A stretch of 64,000 bases of DNA from Rhizobiaceae bacterium (GCA_017643495.1 JAEPNK010000001.1:1717623-1781622), one strand, 5' to 3'. Positions 16,090 to 24,911 are shown, numbered from the stretch's first letter. Notes: a model not told the origin generated them from the sequence alone. Program-made: numbers and translations.

Positions 16090-17128
16090 ACGACGGGAAC
16101 AGCGCTCTCTAGCCCTGCTTCTTGTAACTCCGTTATTGGCAGTCATCCTGGCGTTGGCCTTGTCAGGCTTCCTGATTGCGCTGGCGGGAGCCTCTCCTTT
16201 TGAGGCTTACTGGAATATTCTCAAAGGTGCATTTGGTTCAAGGCTCTCGGCAACAGAAACCCTGACGCGATCTGCCCCGCTCATTCTAACCGGTCTCGCC
16301 GCAGCAACGGCATTCCGTGCCAGGCTTTGGAACATCGGGGCAGAGGGACAGTTTTACCTTGGTGCAATAGCCGCCGCTGCCGCCAGTTCCCAATTGTTCG
16401 GTGACATGCCCGGACTTTTTCAGATACCGTTGCTTTTCATTGCAGGGGCATTGGCTGGCATGTGCCTTCTGCTGGTTCCGCTTTGGCTGCGTCTGCGCTA
16501 CTCGGTGGATGAAGTGGTAACAACCTTGCTTCTCAACTTCGTTGCCATCCTGTTCGTGTCGATGCTGATTGATACGGTTTTGAAAGACCCGTTGGCATTT
16601 GGGTGGCCTCAATCTGTCTCCGTTTCGGACGAGGCCATGCTGCCCAAGTTGCTGTCTCGCTCACGCCTGCATCTCGGTCTGGTGGTCGCAATTGTTTTGG
16701 CTGTCATAATCTATTTTGTTCAGGCACGTACGGTGTTTGGCCTGAATTCAAGGGCAGCAGGCCTGAATGCATCTGCAGCTGTTTTTGCCGGTGTGCCGCT
16801 TGCCAGAACCCTGGTCTTTGTTGCGATGATCTCAGGTGGATTTGCCGGCTTGGCAGGTGCGATTGAGGTGATGGGCGTTCAGGGATATGTCACAACCGAA
16901 CTTTCCCCAGGATACGGGTATTCCGGAATCGTTGTTGCGATGCTGGCCAACCTCAATCCGGTAGGCGTTGTATTTGCTGCCGTGTTCGTGGCGACCATGT
17001 TTGTCGGGGCCGACGGCATGAGCAGGGCGATGGACATTCCCAGTTACATTGCAGATGTAACGGTAGCGCTGTCATTGCTCGCCATGCTGGTGGCAATTTT
17101 CTTCACACAATACAGGATCCGTCGATGA
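16079..17128 (+). CDS. BMP-type ABC transporter permease 1
   Basis: A 349-residue integral membrane protein of the BPD_transp_2 family. The start is the ATG at 16079, behind GGAGG inside the end of the ATPase gene. The L-T-R-S-A-P-L-I-L-T-G-L-A-A-A-T-A-F-R-A-R-L-W-N-I-G-A-E-G-Q block (about 70-100) is the conserved motif of nucleoside-importer permeases of this type, and G-Y-G-Y-S-G-I-V-V-A-M-L-A-N is its usual later block. Its stop overlaps the next permease start by four bases. Confidence 0.92.
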   Translation: MRFERREQRSLALLLVTPLLAVILALALSGFLIALAGASPFEAYWNILKGAFGSRLSATETLTRSAPLILTGLAAATAFRARLWNIGAEGQFYLGAIAAAAASSQLFGDMPGLFQIPLLFIAGALAGMCLLLVPLWLRLRYSVDEVVTTLLLNFVAILFVSMLIDTVLKDPLAFGWPQSVSVSDEAMLPKLLSRSRLHLGLVVAIVLAVIIYFVQARTVFGLNSRAAGLNASAAVFAGVPLARTLVFVAMISGGFAGLAGAIEVMGVQGYVTTELSPGYGYSGIVVAMLANLNPVGVVFAAVFVATMFVGADGMSRAMDIPSYIADVTVALSLLAMLVAIFFTQYRIRR

Positions 17129-18069
17129 GTGAAGTTTTTGACATTCTCACATCAGCCGGTCTTTGGGCTGCAGTCTTGCGGATCGCAACACCGCTTATTT
17201 TCGGGACGCTCGGCGCCTTGTTGTGTGAACGTTCTGGTGTTCTCAATCTTGGTATTGAAGGCATCATGACCTTTGGGGCAATGATTGGCTGGCTTGCCGT
17301 TTACAACGGTGCTGATCTGTGGACCGGACTTCTGGTTGCCGCAATTTGCGGGGGCATTTTCGGTTTTCTCCATTCCGTTCTTACGGTGACGCTCGGATTG
17401 TCCCAGCATGTCAGTGGTCTGGGCGTTACCCTTTTTGCATCGAGTTTCAGCTATTACGTATTCAGGTTGATGGTGCCGGTCGCCGGTACACCGCCCACGG
17501 TTGAACCATTCCAGCCAGTGGATATTCCCCTGCTGACTTCCTTGCCGTTTTTTGGCGATGCATTTTTTTCACAAACTGCTCCAACCTATGTGGCAATCGT
17601 TACGGCAGTTGTTCTGGCCTACGTCATTTTCCGCACCCCCCTGGGGCTCGCGATACGCATGACGGGTGAAAACCCTCATGCCGCCGAGGCACAGGGTATC
17701 AACCCTCTGGCCGTGCGCTACGGGTGTGTGATTGCGGGAAGCGCACTTATGGGAGTGGCCGGCGCCTTTCTCACCCTGTCTGCGTTCAACAGTTTTTTCC
17801 CGACAATGGTGCAAGGGAGAGGCTGGATTTGTATCGCCTTGGTCGTCTTTGCCTCTTGGAAACCCTCGCGTGCTTTGCTGGGCGCACTGCTGTTCTCCTT
17901 CTTTGACGGTTTTCAGGTGAGATTGCAGACTGTGTTGAGTGGTTCGGTTCCATACCAGCTATTTCTGATGATGCCTTATATCCTGTCTATCGCCGCCCTT
18001 GCATTCATGGCACGCCATGCCCGGGTGCCACAGGCACTGATGAAGCCGTTCCGCAGGGGAGAGCGTTAA
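17125..18069 (+). CDS. BMP-type ABC transporter permease 2
   Basis: A 314-residue membrane protein and partner of the preceding permease. The motif A-T-P-L-I-F-G-T-L-G-A-L-L-C-E-R-S-G-V-L-N-L-G-I-E-G (about 22-48) is the conserved hallmark of the second permease of BMP-type importers. G-E-N-P-H-A-A-E-A-Q-G-I and the G-R-G-W-I-C-I-A-L-V-V-F block follow. It closes the operon; a TPP riboswitch follows about 110 bases downstream and begins a separate unit. Confidence 0.93.
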   Translation: MSEVFDILTSAGLWAAVLRIATPLIFGTLGALLCERSGVLNLGIEGIMTFGAMIGWLAVYNGADLWTGLLVAAICGGIFGFLHSVLTVTLGLSQHVSGLGVTLFASSFSYYVFRLMVPVAGTPPTVEPFQPVDIPLLTSLPFFGDAFFSQTAPTYVAIVTAVVLAYVIFRTPLGLAIRMTGENPHAAEAQGINPLAVRYGCVIAGSALMGVAGAFLTLSAFNSFFPTMVQGRGWICIALVVFASWKPSRALLGALLFSFFDGFQVRLQTVLSGSVPYQLFLMMPYILSIAALAFMARHARVPQALMKPFRRGER

Positions 18070-18179
18070 ATCTGCGTGGTCGCATGATTTCAATTCCTGG
18101 CTGATGTGCCATTGTGCTTGGGAGATATGCACAGCCCGCTTGCATGCATCGCGGATATGTCTATAGTCAGGCACATCCG

Positions 18180-18258
18180 TTGGGGAGCTCTTTACAGCTG
18201 AGAGGTGCGCAAGCCGACCCATCGAACCTGAAACGGTTAGTACCGGCGAAGGGAACGG
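18180..18258 (+). ncRNA. TPP (THI-box) riboswitch
   Basis: The conserved thiamine pyrophosphate aptamer elements appear in order: GGGGAGC (18182-18188), CTGAGAGG (18198-18205), GACCC (18216-18220), GAACCTGA (18224-18231), GTTAGTACCGGCG (18236-18248) and GGGAA (18251-18255). This is a near-consensus THI box. It lies in the 300-base gap before the thiamine-precursor importer, about 110 bases from its start codon. TPP binding should lower expression of that operon. No clear T-tracted terminator is visible, so control at translation initiation is more likely. The rest of this gap shows no gene. Confidence 0.95.
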
Positions 18259-18369
18259 GCAAGAAATTCTCAGGGAATCTGTAATTGCCGTTGTTTCTTT
18301 TTCGCAAGTGCGAACTGGAAACCATACCGACATGCCCAGGGCACGTCATAATCACGGCAGGAGTGAGCC

Positions 18370-19311
18370 ATGAGATTATTATTCGCCGCAACCTTGATGT
18401 TGTTTTCAACCATCACTGCGAACGCCGCAGACAAGATGACGCTGATCCTTGACTGGTTTGTAAACCCGGATCACGGCCCGATCATCATTGCCCAGGAGAA
18501 GGGGTATTTTGAAGAACAGGGTCTTGAGGTTGAAATCATTGCACCGGCAGACCCTTCTGATCCGCCGAAAATGGTTGCAGCAGGAAAAGCCGATCTTGCA
18601 GTTTCCTATCAGCCACAACTGCATTTGCAGATTCATGAAGGACTGCCGCTCAAACGGGTGGGTACACTGGTTGCCACGCCTCTAAACTGTTTGTTGGTGC
18701 TCGAAGAGGGGCCGATCAAGAAAATTGAAGACCTGAAGGGCAAGAAAATAGGTTTTTCAGTGGCTGGCATCGAGGAAGCGGTTCTTACCGCAATGCTCAA
18801 GCCGCGCGATCTGGGTATGGATGACATTGAGCTTGTGAACGTAAACTGGTCATTGTCGCCCTCACTCATGTCAGGCCAGGTCGATGCCGTGATCGGGGCA
18901 TACCGGAATTTTGAACTCAACCAGATGGATATCAACGGCGTAAAGGGTCGGTGCTTTTACGTGGAAGAGGAGGGGCTGCCTTCCTATGATGAACTCATCT
19001 ACGTTGCCAAATCGGACAGCATGGACAAAGACAAGATTGCCCGTTTCCTTGCCGCAACTGAAAAGGCTACCCAGTATATTGTGAACAACCAGCAGGAAAG
19101 CTGGGAGGCGTTTGCCGCAACCTCAACAGAACTGAACGACGAGTTGAACAAGCGGGCGTGGAAAGACACTCTTCCAAGGTTTGCCTTGCGCCCTGCAGCA
19201 CTCGATGCAGGCCGCTACAACCGGATGGAGACCTTCCTGAACGAAGTAGGGCTGGTTCCATCAGTAAACGCAGTTGCAAATATCGCAATCGATGTAACTG
19301 CTGAAAAGTGA
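18370..19311 (+). CDS. thiY: ThiY-like thiamine-precursor substrate-binding protein (NMT1/THI5 family)
   Basis: A 313-residue binding protein with a signal peptide ending at A-N-A-A-D. L-D-W-F-V-N-P-D-H-G-P-I-I-I-A-Q-E-K-G-Y-F (about residues 29-48) is the pyrimidine-binding opening of the ThiY/THI5 family, and D-P-P-K-M-V-A-A-G-K-A-D-L-A-V-S-Y is the next conserved block. ThiY binds N-formyl-4-amino-5-aminomethyl-2-methylpyrimidine, a thiamine breakdown product; a related ligand such as HMP is also possible. The upstream TPP riboswitch strongly supports a thiamine-salvage role. Confidence 0.9.
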   Translation: MRLLFAATLMLFSTITANAADKMTLILDWFVNPDHGPIIIAQEKGYFEEQGLEVEIIAPADPSDPPKMVAAGKADLAVSYQPQLHLQIHEGLPLKRVGTLVATPLNCLLVLEEGPIKKIEDLKGKKIGFSVAGIEEAVLTAMLKPRDLGMDDIELVNVNWSLSPSLMSGQVDAVIGAYRNFELNQMDINGVKGRCFYVEEEGLPSYDELIYVAKSDSMDKDKIARFLAATEKATQYIVNNQQESWEAFAATSTELNDELNKRAWKDTLPRFALRPAALDAGRYNRMETFLNEVGLVPSVNAVANIAIDVTAEK

Positions 19312-19392
19312 GTGGATGATATCCGTTAAACGGGCTTGCCGGTTTTCCGGTATTTCCCGTTTGGCGGATATCGCATTTCAGGTCGTTTATTC

Positions 19393-20115
19393 ATGTCTGA
19401 ATCTGTCAGTCTTTCCGGTAGCCTCAGGGTGCATGACAACACCTGGTTGTTCCGCGATATATCACTCTCGTTGCATGATGAGGGCTGGACATGTCTTCTC
19501 GGCCCGTCAGGCGTCGGGAAGACGACAGTGTTGCGCCTGCTGGCTGGTCTGGAAACCCATGGAGATTTCACAGGAAGCATCCGTACAGGTAGCGGGTCAT
19601 CAATGCCGGAATGTGCCTACATGGCGCAGCAGGATTTGTTGTTTCCCTGGCTGAATGTTCTTGAGAACGTAAAGTTGGGAGCACGATTGCGTGGTGAACC
19701 GGTAAACGCCGACAAGGCTATTGAGATTATCAGTATGGTGGGTCTGTCAAACCATTCTCACAAACGTCCGCGTGAACTGTCTGGTGGAATGCGTCAGCGT
19801 GTTGCTTTGGCCCGTACTCTCATGGAGGAGAGGGATTTGGTTCTTCTGGATGAACCCTTTTCTGCCCTGGATGCCAGAACCAGGGCGGAGATGCAGGAAC
19901 TGGCGCATGAGCTGCTGCAACATCGCACGGTTCTGCTTGTTACCCATGATCCCGGGGAGGCAGCCAGACTGGGTGACAAGATATACATTCTGAACGAACA
20001 GGGTCTGGAACAGGTTGAAGCCAAAAAGCAGGCACAGATAGCTCCGGCAGATGGAGATGAAACCATGCGACGCCAGTCATTTCTGCTTCGGCAGTTGCGG
20101 GAGAGGGTTTCATGA
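19393..20115 (+). CDS. thiZ: ThiZ-like ABC transporter ATP-binding protein
   Basis: A 240-residue single-domain ATPase. The ATG at 19393 is preferred; an in-frame TTG at 19336 would add a poorly conserved 19-residue leader. Walker A is G-P-S-G-V-G-K-T-T-V-L-R, followed by a Q-loop in Y-M-A-Q-Q-D-L-L-F-P-W. The signature is L-S-G-G-M-R-Q-R-V-A-L-A-R-T and Walker B is L-V-L-L-D-E-P-F-S-A-L-D. Members of this nitrate/taurine/thiamine-precursor clade pair with NMT1-type binding proteins. The permease starts within its last four bases. Confidence 0.9.
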   Translation: MSESVSLSGSLRVHDNTWLFRDISLSLHDEGWTCLLGPSGVGKTTVLRLLAGLETHGDFTGSIRTGSGSSMPECAYMAQQDLLFPWLNVLENVKLGARLRGEPVNADKAIEIISMVGLSNHSHKRPRELSGGMRQRVALARTLMEERDLVLLDEPFSALDARTRAEMQELAHELLQHRTVLLVTHDPGEAARLGDKIYILNEQGLEQVEAKKQAQIAPADGDETMRRQSFLLRQLRERVS

Positions 20116-20864
20116 ACAGGTTGTTCTGGATAATTCTGTCCGCCGTATTTGCTATCTTTCTTTGGCAGGCCCTGGTTCTGGTTACCGGTGCACCTTCGTT
20201 CATTCTTCCAACGCCTTTCAAGGTTCTGCAGACCCTCGTCGCTTCCAGGGAACTTATTGCCTGGCACGCAGCAATAACCATTACGGAAGTACTGGTGGGG
20301 CTTGTTATTGGCTCTGTTCTGGGTGCGTTGACCGCACTGCAATTGATGATTTTCCCGTGGCTTCGGCGGCTGGTCATGCCAATCATGGTCTTCAGTCAGG
20401 CGGTGCCGGTATTTGCCCTGGCTCCGTTACTCACTCTCTGGTTTGGCTATGGAATATGGTCGAAGGTCCTGATGGCTGTGCTGATCATCTATTTTCCGGT
20501 CGCGTCAAACTTTCTTGACGGTCTCCGCAATACCCATCCGGGTTATCTCGATCTTGCCCGAACAATGAGGGCGAACCCCTGGCAGGTCCTGTTTCGTATC
20601 CGCTTGCCGGCTGCCCTGCCAAACCTTGGATCCGGCTTGAAGCTAGCCTCGGTTTACGCGCCGATAGGCGCCATTATAGGGGAATGGGTGGGCGCTTCGA
20701 ATGGCTTGGGATACCTGATGCTGCTGGCAAATGGCCGCGCAAAAATTGATCTGATGTTCGCAAGCCTTTTCGTGCTGGCTGCATTCACAGTGCTTCTTCA
20801 TCTTGCCGTATCATGGTGGGCAAACAGGTTGTCAGAACGGGCAACCGGCTATTCCGCCGGTTAG
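20112..20864 (+). CDS. thiX: ThiX-like ABC transporter permease
   Basis: A 250-residue permease with about six spans. The coupling-helix EAA-type block is visible as N-T-H-P-G-Y-L-D-L-A-R-T-M-R-A-N-P-W-Q-V-L-F-R-I-R-L-P-A-A-L-P (about 136-167), and G-A-I-I-G-E-W-V-G-A-S-N-G-L-G-Y follows. It overlaps the ATPase gene by four bases and completes a ThiYZX-type importer under the TPP riboswitch. A 7-bp inverted repeat at its very end (20843-20862) has no T-run, so I do not call a terminator. Confidence 0.9.
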   Translation: MNRLFWIILSAVFAIFLWQALVLVTGAPSFILPTPFKVLQTLVASRELIAWHAAITITEVLVGLVIGSVLGALTALQLMIFPWLRRLVMPIMVFSQAVPVFALAPLLTLWFGYGIWSKVLMAVLIIYFPVASNFLDGLRNTHPGYLDLARTMRANPWQVLFRIRLPAALPNLGSGLKLASVYAPIGAIIGEWVGASNGLGYLMLLANGRAKIDLMFASLFVLAAFTVLLHLAVSWWANRLSERATGYSAG

Positions 20865-20903
20865 CCGGAGGCACCAGGAAGTGGCAGCCAAGCCAAGTGA
20901 AAC

Positions 20904-22244
20904 CTAGATGAAACTCGGTAACCACAGTGACAGTGCAGGGAAGAACAATATGGCACCCAGCACAAACACTTCTGCCAACAGGAACCACCCGACACCTGCA
21001 AAGATTGTCTCAAGTTTCATGCGCTCGCCAACAATTGACTTGATGACAAAGACATTCAGTCCGATCGGCGGTGTAACAAGCCCGATCTCGAGCAGTTTGA
21101 TTACCACTACCCCAAACCAGATCAGGGACAGTCCGTAACTTTCAACAATCGGAATGGTCAGGGGCAGGGTCAGCAGGATGATGCCGATTGAATCGAGGAA
21201 CATGCCCAGCACGATATACATCAGTACCATGGCTCCGAAGACCATAATCATCGAGACATCCGCGGTAGCGATCCAGTCGGTTATGGCAGCCGAGAGGCCG
21301 GTCAGCGCAATGAAGCTCACATACATCTTGCCGCCAACGGCAATCGCGAAGATCATCGAAGACTGGAAAACACTTTCTTTGAGGGCTGCAACGATTTTAC
21401 CAATGTTCAGGCGACCAAGCAGCAAGCCGAGGGCCAATGTGGCATAGGCGCCTACACCGGCTGCCTCCGTTGGTGTGAACAGCCCAGCATAAATTCCGCC
21501 AATTACGACAATGAAAATCACCACAATGGACCAGCACCTGCTCAGCGAGCGCCACCGTTCTGCTGCATCGATGCTTTCTGAAGGGGGGGGAGCAGCGCTT
21601 GGTTGCCGGTTGACCCAGATGAGTATCACGAGCAGGTATGCAGCCAGAGAAAGCAGTCCGGGCACAATTGCTGCGATGAAAAGTTTGGAGATGGATTGCT
21701 CTGAAAATACCCCAAACAGGATAAACAGCACTGAAGGCGGTATCAGGGAACCGAGCGTACCACCAATGGCAACAGAACCAGCCGCAAGCGATTTTGCATA
21801 TCCAAAGGAAAGCATTTCGGGAATGGCAATCCTGCCCATGGCTGCAGCGCATGCAACGGATGATCCGGTGATTGCCGAAAACCCGCCACATCCGACGACT
21901 GAAGCCATTGCAACCCCACCAGGCAATTTGGCCAGCCATAACCTGGCTGCACGATAAATGTCGGTTGTAAAGCCTGCCTCATAAGCGAGATGGCCCATCA
22001 GGATGAATAGGGGAACCGTGGATAGGGTGAAGCCCGTAATAAAGGAATAGGGACCGTTCGCCAGAAGCGAAAGTGTCGGCCGCCATGCATAATCGGCAAC
22101 GAATTCGGTGCCTGGCCGCCATGCGAAAATCAGAAAGGTGCCGATCGAAGCAGTTATACCAAGTGCCGCCGCAATGGGAACGCGCACGGCAAGCAGCACT
22201 AGGGTGGAAGCCAGGGCCAATGCCCCTACAAGCAAGGGATCCAT
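20904..22244 (-). CDS. TRAP transporter large permease (DctM family), second system
   Basis: A 446-residue membrane protein with about 12 spans. DctM blocks include P-L-F-I-L-M-G-H-L-A-Y-E-A-G (about 75-88), G-C-G-G-F-S-A-I-T-G-S-S-V-A-C-A-A-A-M-G-R-I-A-I-P and P-P-S-V-L-F-I-L-F-G. The D-A-A-E-R-W-R-S-L-S-R-C-W linker is unlike the first TRAP large permease, so this is not a recent duplicate. It is last in the operon after DctP and DctQ, and its promoter region carries the IclR-type palindrome at 23981-23999. Confidence 0.93.
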   Translation of the reverse strand: MDPLLVGALALASTLVLLAVRVPIAAALGITASIGTFLIFAWRPGTEFVADYAWRPTLSLLANGPYSFITGFTLSTVPLFILMGHLAYEAGFTTDIYRAARLWLAKLPGGVAMASVVGCGGFSAITGSSVACAAAMGRIAIPEMLSFGYAKSLAAGSVAIGGTLGSLIPPSVLFILFGVFSEQSISKLFIAAIVPGLLSLAAYLLVILIWVNRQPSAAPPPSESIDAAERWRSLSRCWSIVVIFIVVIGGIYAGLFTPTEAAGVGAYATLALGLLLGRLNIGKIVAALKESVFQSSMIFAIAVGGKMYVSFIALTGLSAAITDWIATADVSMIMVFGAMVLMYIVLGMFLDSIGIILLTLPLTIPIVESYGLSLIWFGVVVIKLLEIGLVTPPIGLNVFVIKSIVGERMKLETIFAGVGWFLLAEVFVLGAILFFPALSLWLPSFI

Positions 22245-22250
22245 GTTTTA

Positions 22251-22793
22251 TTACTCTTCGACGTGGCTCAACGGTTCATCATGGTCAATGCCAGTAATCA
22301 TTGTTCTGACACCCTCCGAGAATGAAACCATCAGTCTCAAGACAAAGACAGCAATGCCGAAGGCGAAGACAGCCTTCATCGGCCATGTCGGTATTTCAAG
22401 CTGCCCGTCATAATAGGTGCCCTGCATGAACTCGCGTGGGAGTTTGGCAACGACCATGTAGCCGATGCCGCCAAAGAAAAGTCCCATTGCAAAAGTTCCC
22501 AGACACCTCAGAAAGCCGATTGCCCTTGTCGGCAACCAGTCGGTGGTTATCGTGACCGATATATGCCCCCGCTTGCTCTCAACGAAAGCAAGCGGCAGGA
22601 CTATTACACAGACCATCAACAAGCCGACCATTGTCAGGTCATCCGGTATTGGCATCAGAAAGAGTTGCCGTCCCAGTACCGACAAGGTGACGATGCCGCC
22701 CATCGCAATGAGCGCCAACCCGCCAACCGAAATGGCCAGGTTTTCAACCCAGGCAAGAATACGTGTCAACGGGCTGGTTTTGGTCATGTGCAT
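22251..22793 (-). CDS. TRAP transporter small permease (DctQ family), second system
   Basis: A 180-residue protein with four spans. M-P-I-P-D-D-L-T-M-V-G-L-L-M-V-C-V-I-V-L-P-L-A-F-V-E-S-K-R-G-H-I-S-V is the DctQ signature, with the E-x-K-R-x-H-I pattern at its end. Translation may start at 22793 or at the ATG two codons later. It lies between the binding protein (25 bases upstream) and the large permease (6 bases downstream). Confidence 0.9.
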   Translation of the reverse strand: MHMTKTSPLTRILAWVENLAISVGGLALIAMGGIVTLSVLGRQLFLMPIPDDLTMVGLLMVCVIVLPLAFVESKRGHISVTITTDWLPTRAIGFLRCLGTFAMGLFFGGIGYMVVAKLPREFMQGTYYDGQLEIPTWPMKAVFAFGIAVFVLRLMVSFSEGVRTMITGIDHDEPLSHVEE

Positions 22794-22818
22794 TCACCTG
22801 GTCGGCCAGCAGCAAGGG

Positions 22819-23898
22819 TTACTTGTCCCAAGGATAACCCTCGGCAGACTGCTTTTCTTTGTACTTCTCGATAAGCGCAGCAAAGTCGGCAGCAATTTTC
22901 TTGCCATCAAGCCCTTTCTTTTCAGCCTTTTCAACCCATCGGCCTGAATCAGCTTCAGCAATGTCAATGAGTGCCTGACGCATTTCTTCCGGAGCGTCAA
23001 TCATCTCGACCTTGTTGCCGTCTATGCCTTGTGCCAGTTCCTTTTTGGTGTCAGTGCGCGAGCGGTACATTTTTTCAGCTACATGCTCGGTAAATTCCTT
23101 GCCGAGCGTGTCGATGAGTTTTTTGTGCTCGTCGGAAAGGCTCTCATAGGTTCCAAGGTTCATGGCAATGCCAAAGCCAAGGGTCTGGCCCATGTTCACT
23201 TCGGTCATATACTTGGCGACTTCGTATTGCTTGTATGCTTTTACAACGTAGTAATACGTGGTTGAGCCATCCACTGATCCGTTTGACAGCGATTCATACA
23301 CCTTAGGCTGAGATACCGAGACAGTCGCTGCCCCATGTTTTTCCATTGCCGGGACAAACGATCCGGTTGCACGGATTGTCATGCCTTCAAGATCATCCAG
23401 TGATTTGACCGGCTTCTCACGGGACAGGATTTGGGTTGGGCCTGTCGTGTAGTTCCCGAAATAATGGAGGTTGTAGTCGTTGGCTTCCTTGATGGCCGCA
23501 GGGTGGGTGGTCATCATCTCGTATGTTGCCATCATGCCAACCCATTCGTCCGGATATTGGGTCGTGTCCGCAGCTTCGTAAACCACCAGTCTGCCCGGGG
23601 CATATACCGGCACAATGGATGCAAAATCGGCAACACCGTCAGAAAGGCCCTGAGCTGCATCCTTGGCGGAAAGAAGTGCTCCACCCCAGATTATGTCCAG
23701 CCCGAGTTCACCGTTGGAACGTTCCCGCATTTGTTCATCAAGCCACTCTAGTGCGCTAGCGCGTGTGCCGCGGTTGGGCCCGAATTCAGCAAATCGCAAA
23801 GTTCTCATTTCTGCCTGAGCGTCCGAAATGTACGCATCAGCCATCAATCCGCCCAGCATCATCGCTGTAGCCGCGAGTCCCAAACTCAATCGTTTCAT
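22819..23898 (-). CDS. TRAP transporter substrate-binding protein (DctP family), second system
   Basis: A 359-residue periplasmic protein. The start is the ATG at 23896-23898 behind AGGAGGAG; the open frame runs far upstream but that part is not coding-like. The signal peptide is MKRLSLGLAATAMMLGGLM plus A-D-A-Y-I-S-D-A-Q-A. DctP features are R-F-A-E-F-G-P-N-R-G near residue 37, L-D-D-L-E-G-M-T-I-R-A-T-G (about 160-172) and V-Y-E-S-L-S-N-G-S-V-D-G. It resembles the DctP clade that binds hydroxy- or branched dicarboxylates, though this is only an impression. It heads the TRAP operon and shares an operator with the iclR gene. Confidence 0.93.
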   Translation of the reverse strand: MKRLSLGLAATAMMLGGLMADAYISDAQAEMRTLRFAEFGPNRGTRASALEWLDEQMRERSNGELGLDIIWGGALLSAKDAAQGLSDGVADFASIVPVYAPGRLVVYEAADTTQYPDEWVGMMATYEMMTTHPAAIKEANDYNLHYFGNYTTGPTQILSREKPVKSLDDLEGMTIRATGSFVPAMEKHGAATVSVSQPKVYESLSNGSVDGSTTYYYVVKAYKQYEVAKYMTEVNMGQTLGFGIAMNLGTYESLSDEHKKLIDTLGKEFTEHVAEKMYRSRTDTKKELAQGIDGNKVEMIDAPEEMRQALIDIAEADSGRWVEKAEKKGLDGKKIAADFAALIEKYKEKQSAEGYPWDK

Positions 23899-23963
23899 AG
23901 TATAAACTCCTCCTGTGTGTGGAATATGCTCCCTGTCGCAAATGCAACCGGAAACAACCGGAA

Positions 23964-23969
23964 TGTCAA
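23964..23969 (-). promoter_or_regulatory. -35 element of the second TRAP operon promoter
   Basis: On the minus strand this reads TTGACA. It lies exactly 11 bases downstream of the palindrome at 23981-23999. A weak -10 (TGCATT) follows at 17 bases. The distance to the operator equals that at the divergent hydratase promoter. Confidence 0.55.
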
Positions 23970-23980
23970 TAGGTAATGAT

Positions 23981-23999
23981 AATTTCACTAGTTGAAATT
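23981..23999. promoter_or_regulatory. IclR-type operator 1 (AATTTCA-N5-TGAAATT)
   Basis: A perfect 7-5-7 inverted repeat between the TRAP operon and the iclR gene. The same half-sites and spacer length recur at 24882-24900. Its place upstream of the -35 box of the TRAP promoter suggests that IclR activates, or binds with the polymerase, rather than blocks it there. It could also serve for autoregulation of the iclR gene, whose start is about 50 bases away. Confidence 0.7.
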
Positions 24000-24049
24000 T
24001 GAATCGGGCTTTGTATACTGTGAAGGGCAGGTTTTTGGATAACTCGGAT

Positions 24050-24883
24050 ATGACAGATGTAAACTCTTCCTCGAAAATGATAAGCAAGGGGGCTTCCGGG
24101 CGACGTGCTGACGGCGCAACCCTTCCACGTGTGAGGGCTGTTTCACGAGCCATCGCCATCATGCGTGCCTTTACACCGGAAGAGCAGCATTTGCCGCTTT
24201 TCAGGATCGCGGAAATTACCGGTCTTGATGCCGGTACGACTCGACGCATCCTTGTCACCCTGAGAGATGAAGGCATAGTGGCGCAGGATAGCGACACTGG
24301 ACATTACTCACTTACCATCAAGGTTATGAGCTTTGCCGGAGCCGTTCCCGAAGAACGGTCATTGAAAGATGTCTCGGCCGATTTGCTGGATCGTCTGTCG
24401 AATGAAGTGGGGGCGACAGTTTTTCTTTCAGTCTTCAACGAAGATGAAGCTGTTTGCCTTGCTCGCTACCACGGCACGGCACCCGTCCAGGTTCGCTGGT
24501 GGACAGTTGACGGAGGGCTGCCCCTGAATACAGGTGCTGCCCCCAGATTGCTTCTTGCGTATCAACCAGAGGATGCCAGAGAGCGTATTCTTGCAAGTGA
24601 ACTGACTGCTTTGACACCCAAAAGCATTGTTTCCGGTGAAGTGCTGCGGAAGGATATTGAAGCCATACGGGAGGCTGGCTGGTCATATGCGAGGGATGAT
24701 GTTGCGCAAGGGCTCTCAGCGATTGCAGCGCCAATACGTGATGGTACCGGCAAGGTCGTGGCAGCGGTATCGCTTGGCGGCCTTACGCCATTGATCGGCA
24801 AGCCGGTCATTGGAGAGAAGCCTCCTGAAACGCTGGCTTCACTGTTACGCTGTTGCGAACAGATATCCAGACGGCTGCAGTGA
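24050..24883 (+). CDS. IclR family transcriptional regulator
   Basis: A 277-residue regulator. I take the ATG at 24050; a GTG at 24020 and a TTG at 23999 are in frame, the latter touching operator 1. Residues 25-90 are the winged helix (R-A-I-A-I-M-R-A-F, then L-F-R-I-A-E-I-T-G-L-D-A-G-T-T-R-R-I-L-V-T-L). The C-terminal IclR effector domain contains F-L-S-V-F-N-E-D-E-A-V-C and the late block G-L-S-A-I-A-A-P-I-R-D-G-T-G-K-V-V-A-A-V-S-L-G-G. IclR effectors are usually small carboxylates. It is transcribed between the TRAP operon and the hydratase operon and very likely controls both. Confidence 0.93.
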   Translation: MTDVNSSSKMISKGASGRRADGATLPRVRAVSRAIAIMRAFTPEEQHLPLFRIAEITGLDAGTTRRILVTLRDEGIVAQDSDTGHYSLTIKVMSFAGAVPEERSLKDVSADLLDRLSNEVGATVFLSVFNEDEAVCLARYHGTAPVQVRWWTVDGGLPLNTGAAPRLLLAYQPEDARERILASELTALTPKSIVSGEVLRKDIEAIREAGWSYARDDVAQGLSAIAAPIRDGTGKVVAAVSLGGLTPLIGKPVIGEKPPETLASLLRCCEQISRRLQ

Positions 24884-24900
24884 TTTCATATAGTGAAATT
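24882..24900. promoter_or_regulatory. IclR-type operator 2 (GATTTCA-N5-TGAAATT)
   Basis: A second 7-5-7 inverted repeat with the same half-sites as the one at 23981-23999 apart from one end base. It overlaps the last two bases of the iclR stop codon and lies 11 bases upstream of a TTGACA -35 box. The match in both sequence and spacing supports joint control of import and catabolism. Confidence 0.72.
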
Positions 24901-24911
24901 ATCGTTATAGC

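Noticed and set aside
20843-20862. Terminator after the ThiX-like gene
   Set aside because: AACCGGC/GCCGGTT is a clear 7-bp inverted repeat but sits inside the last codons and has no T-run.
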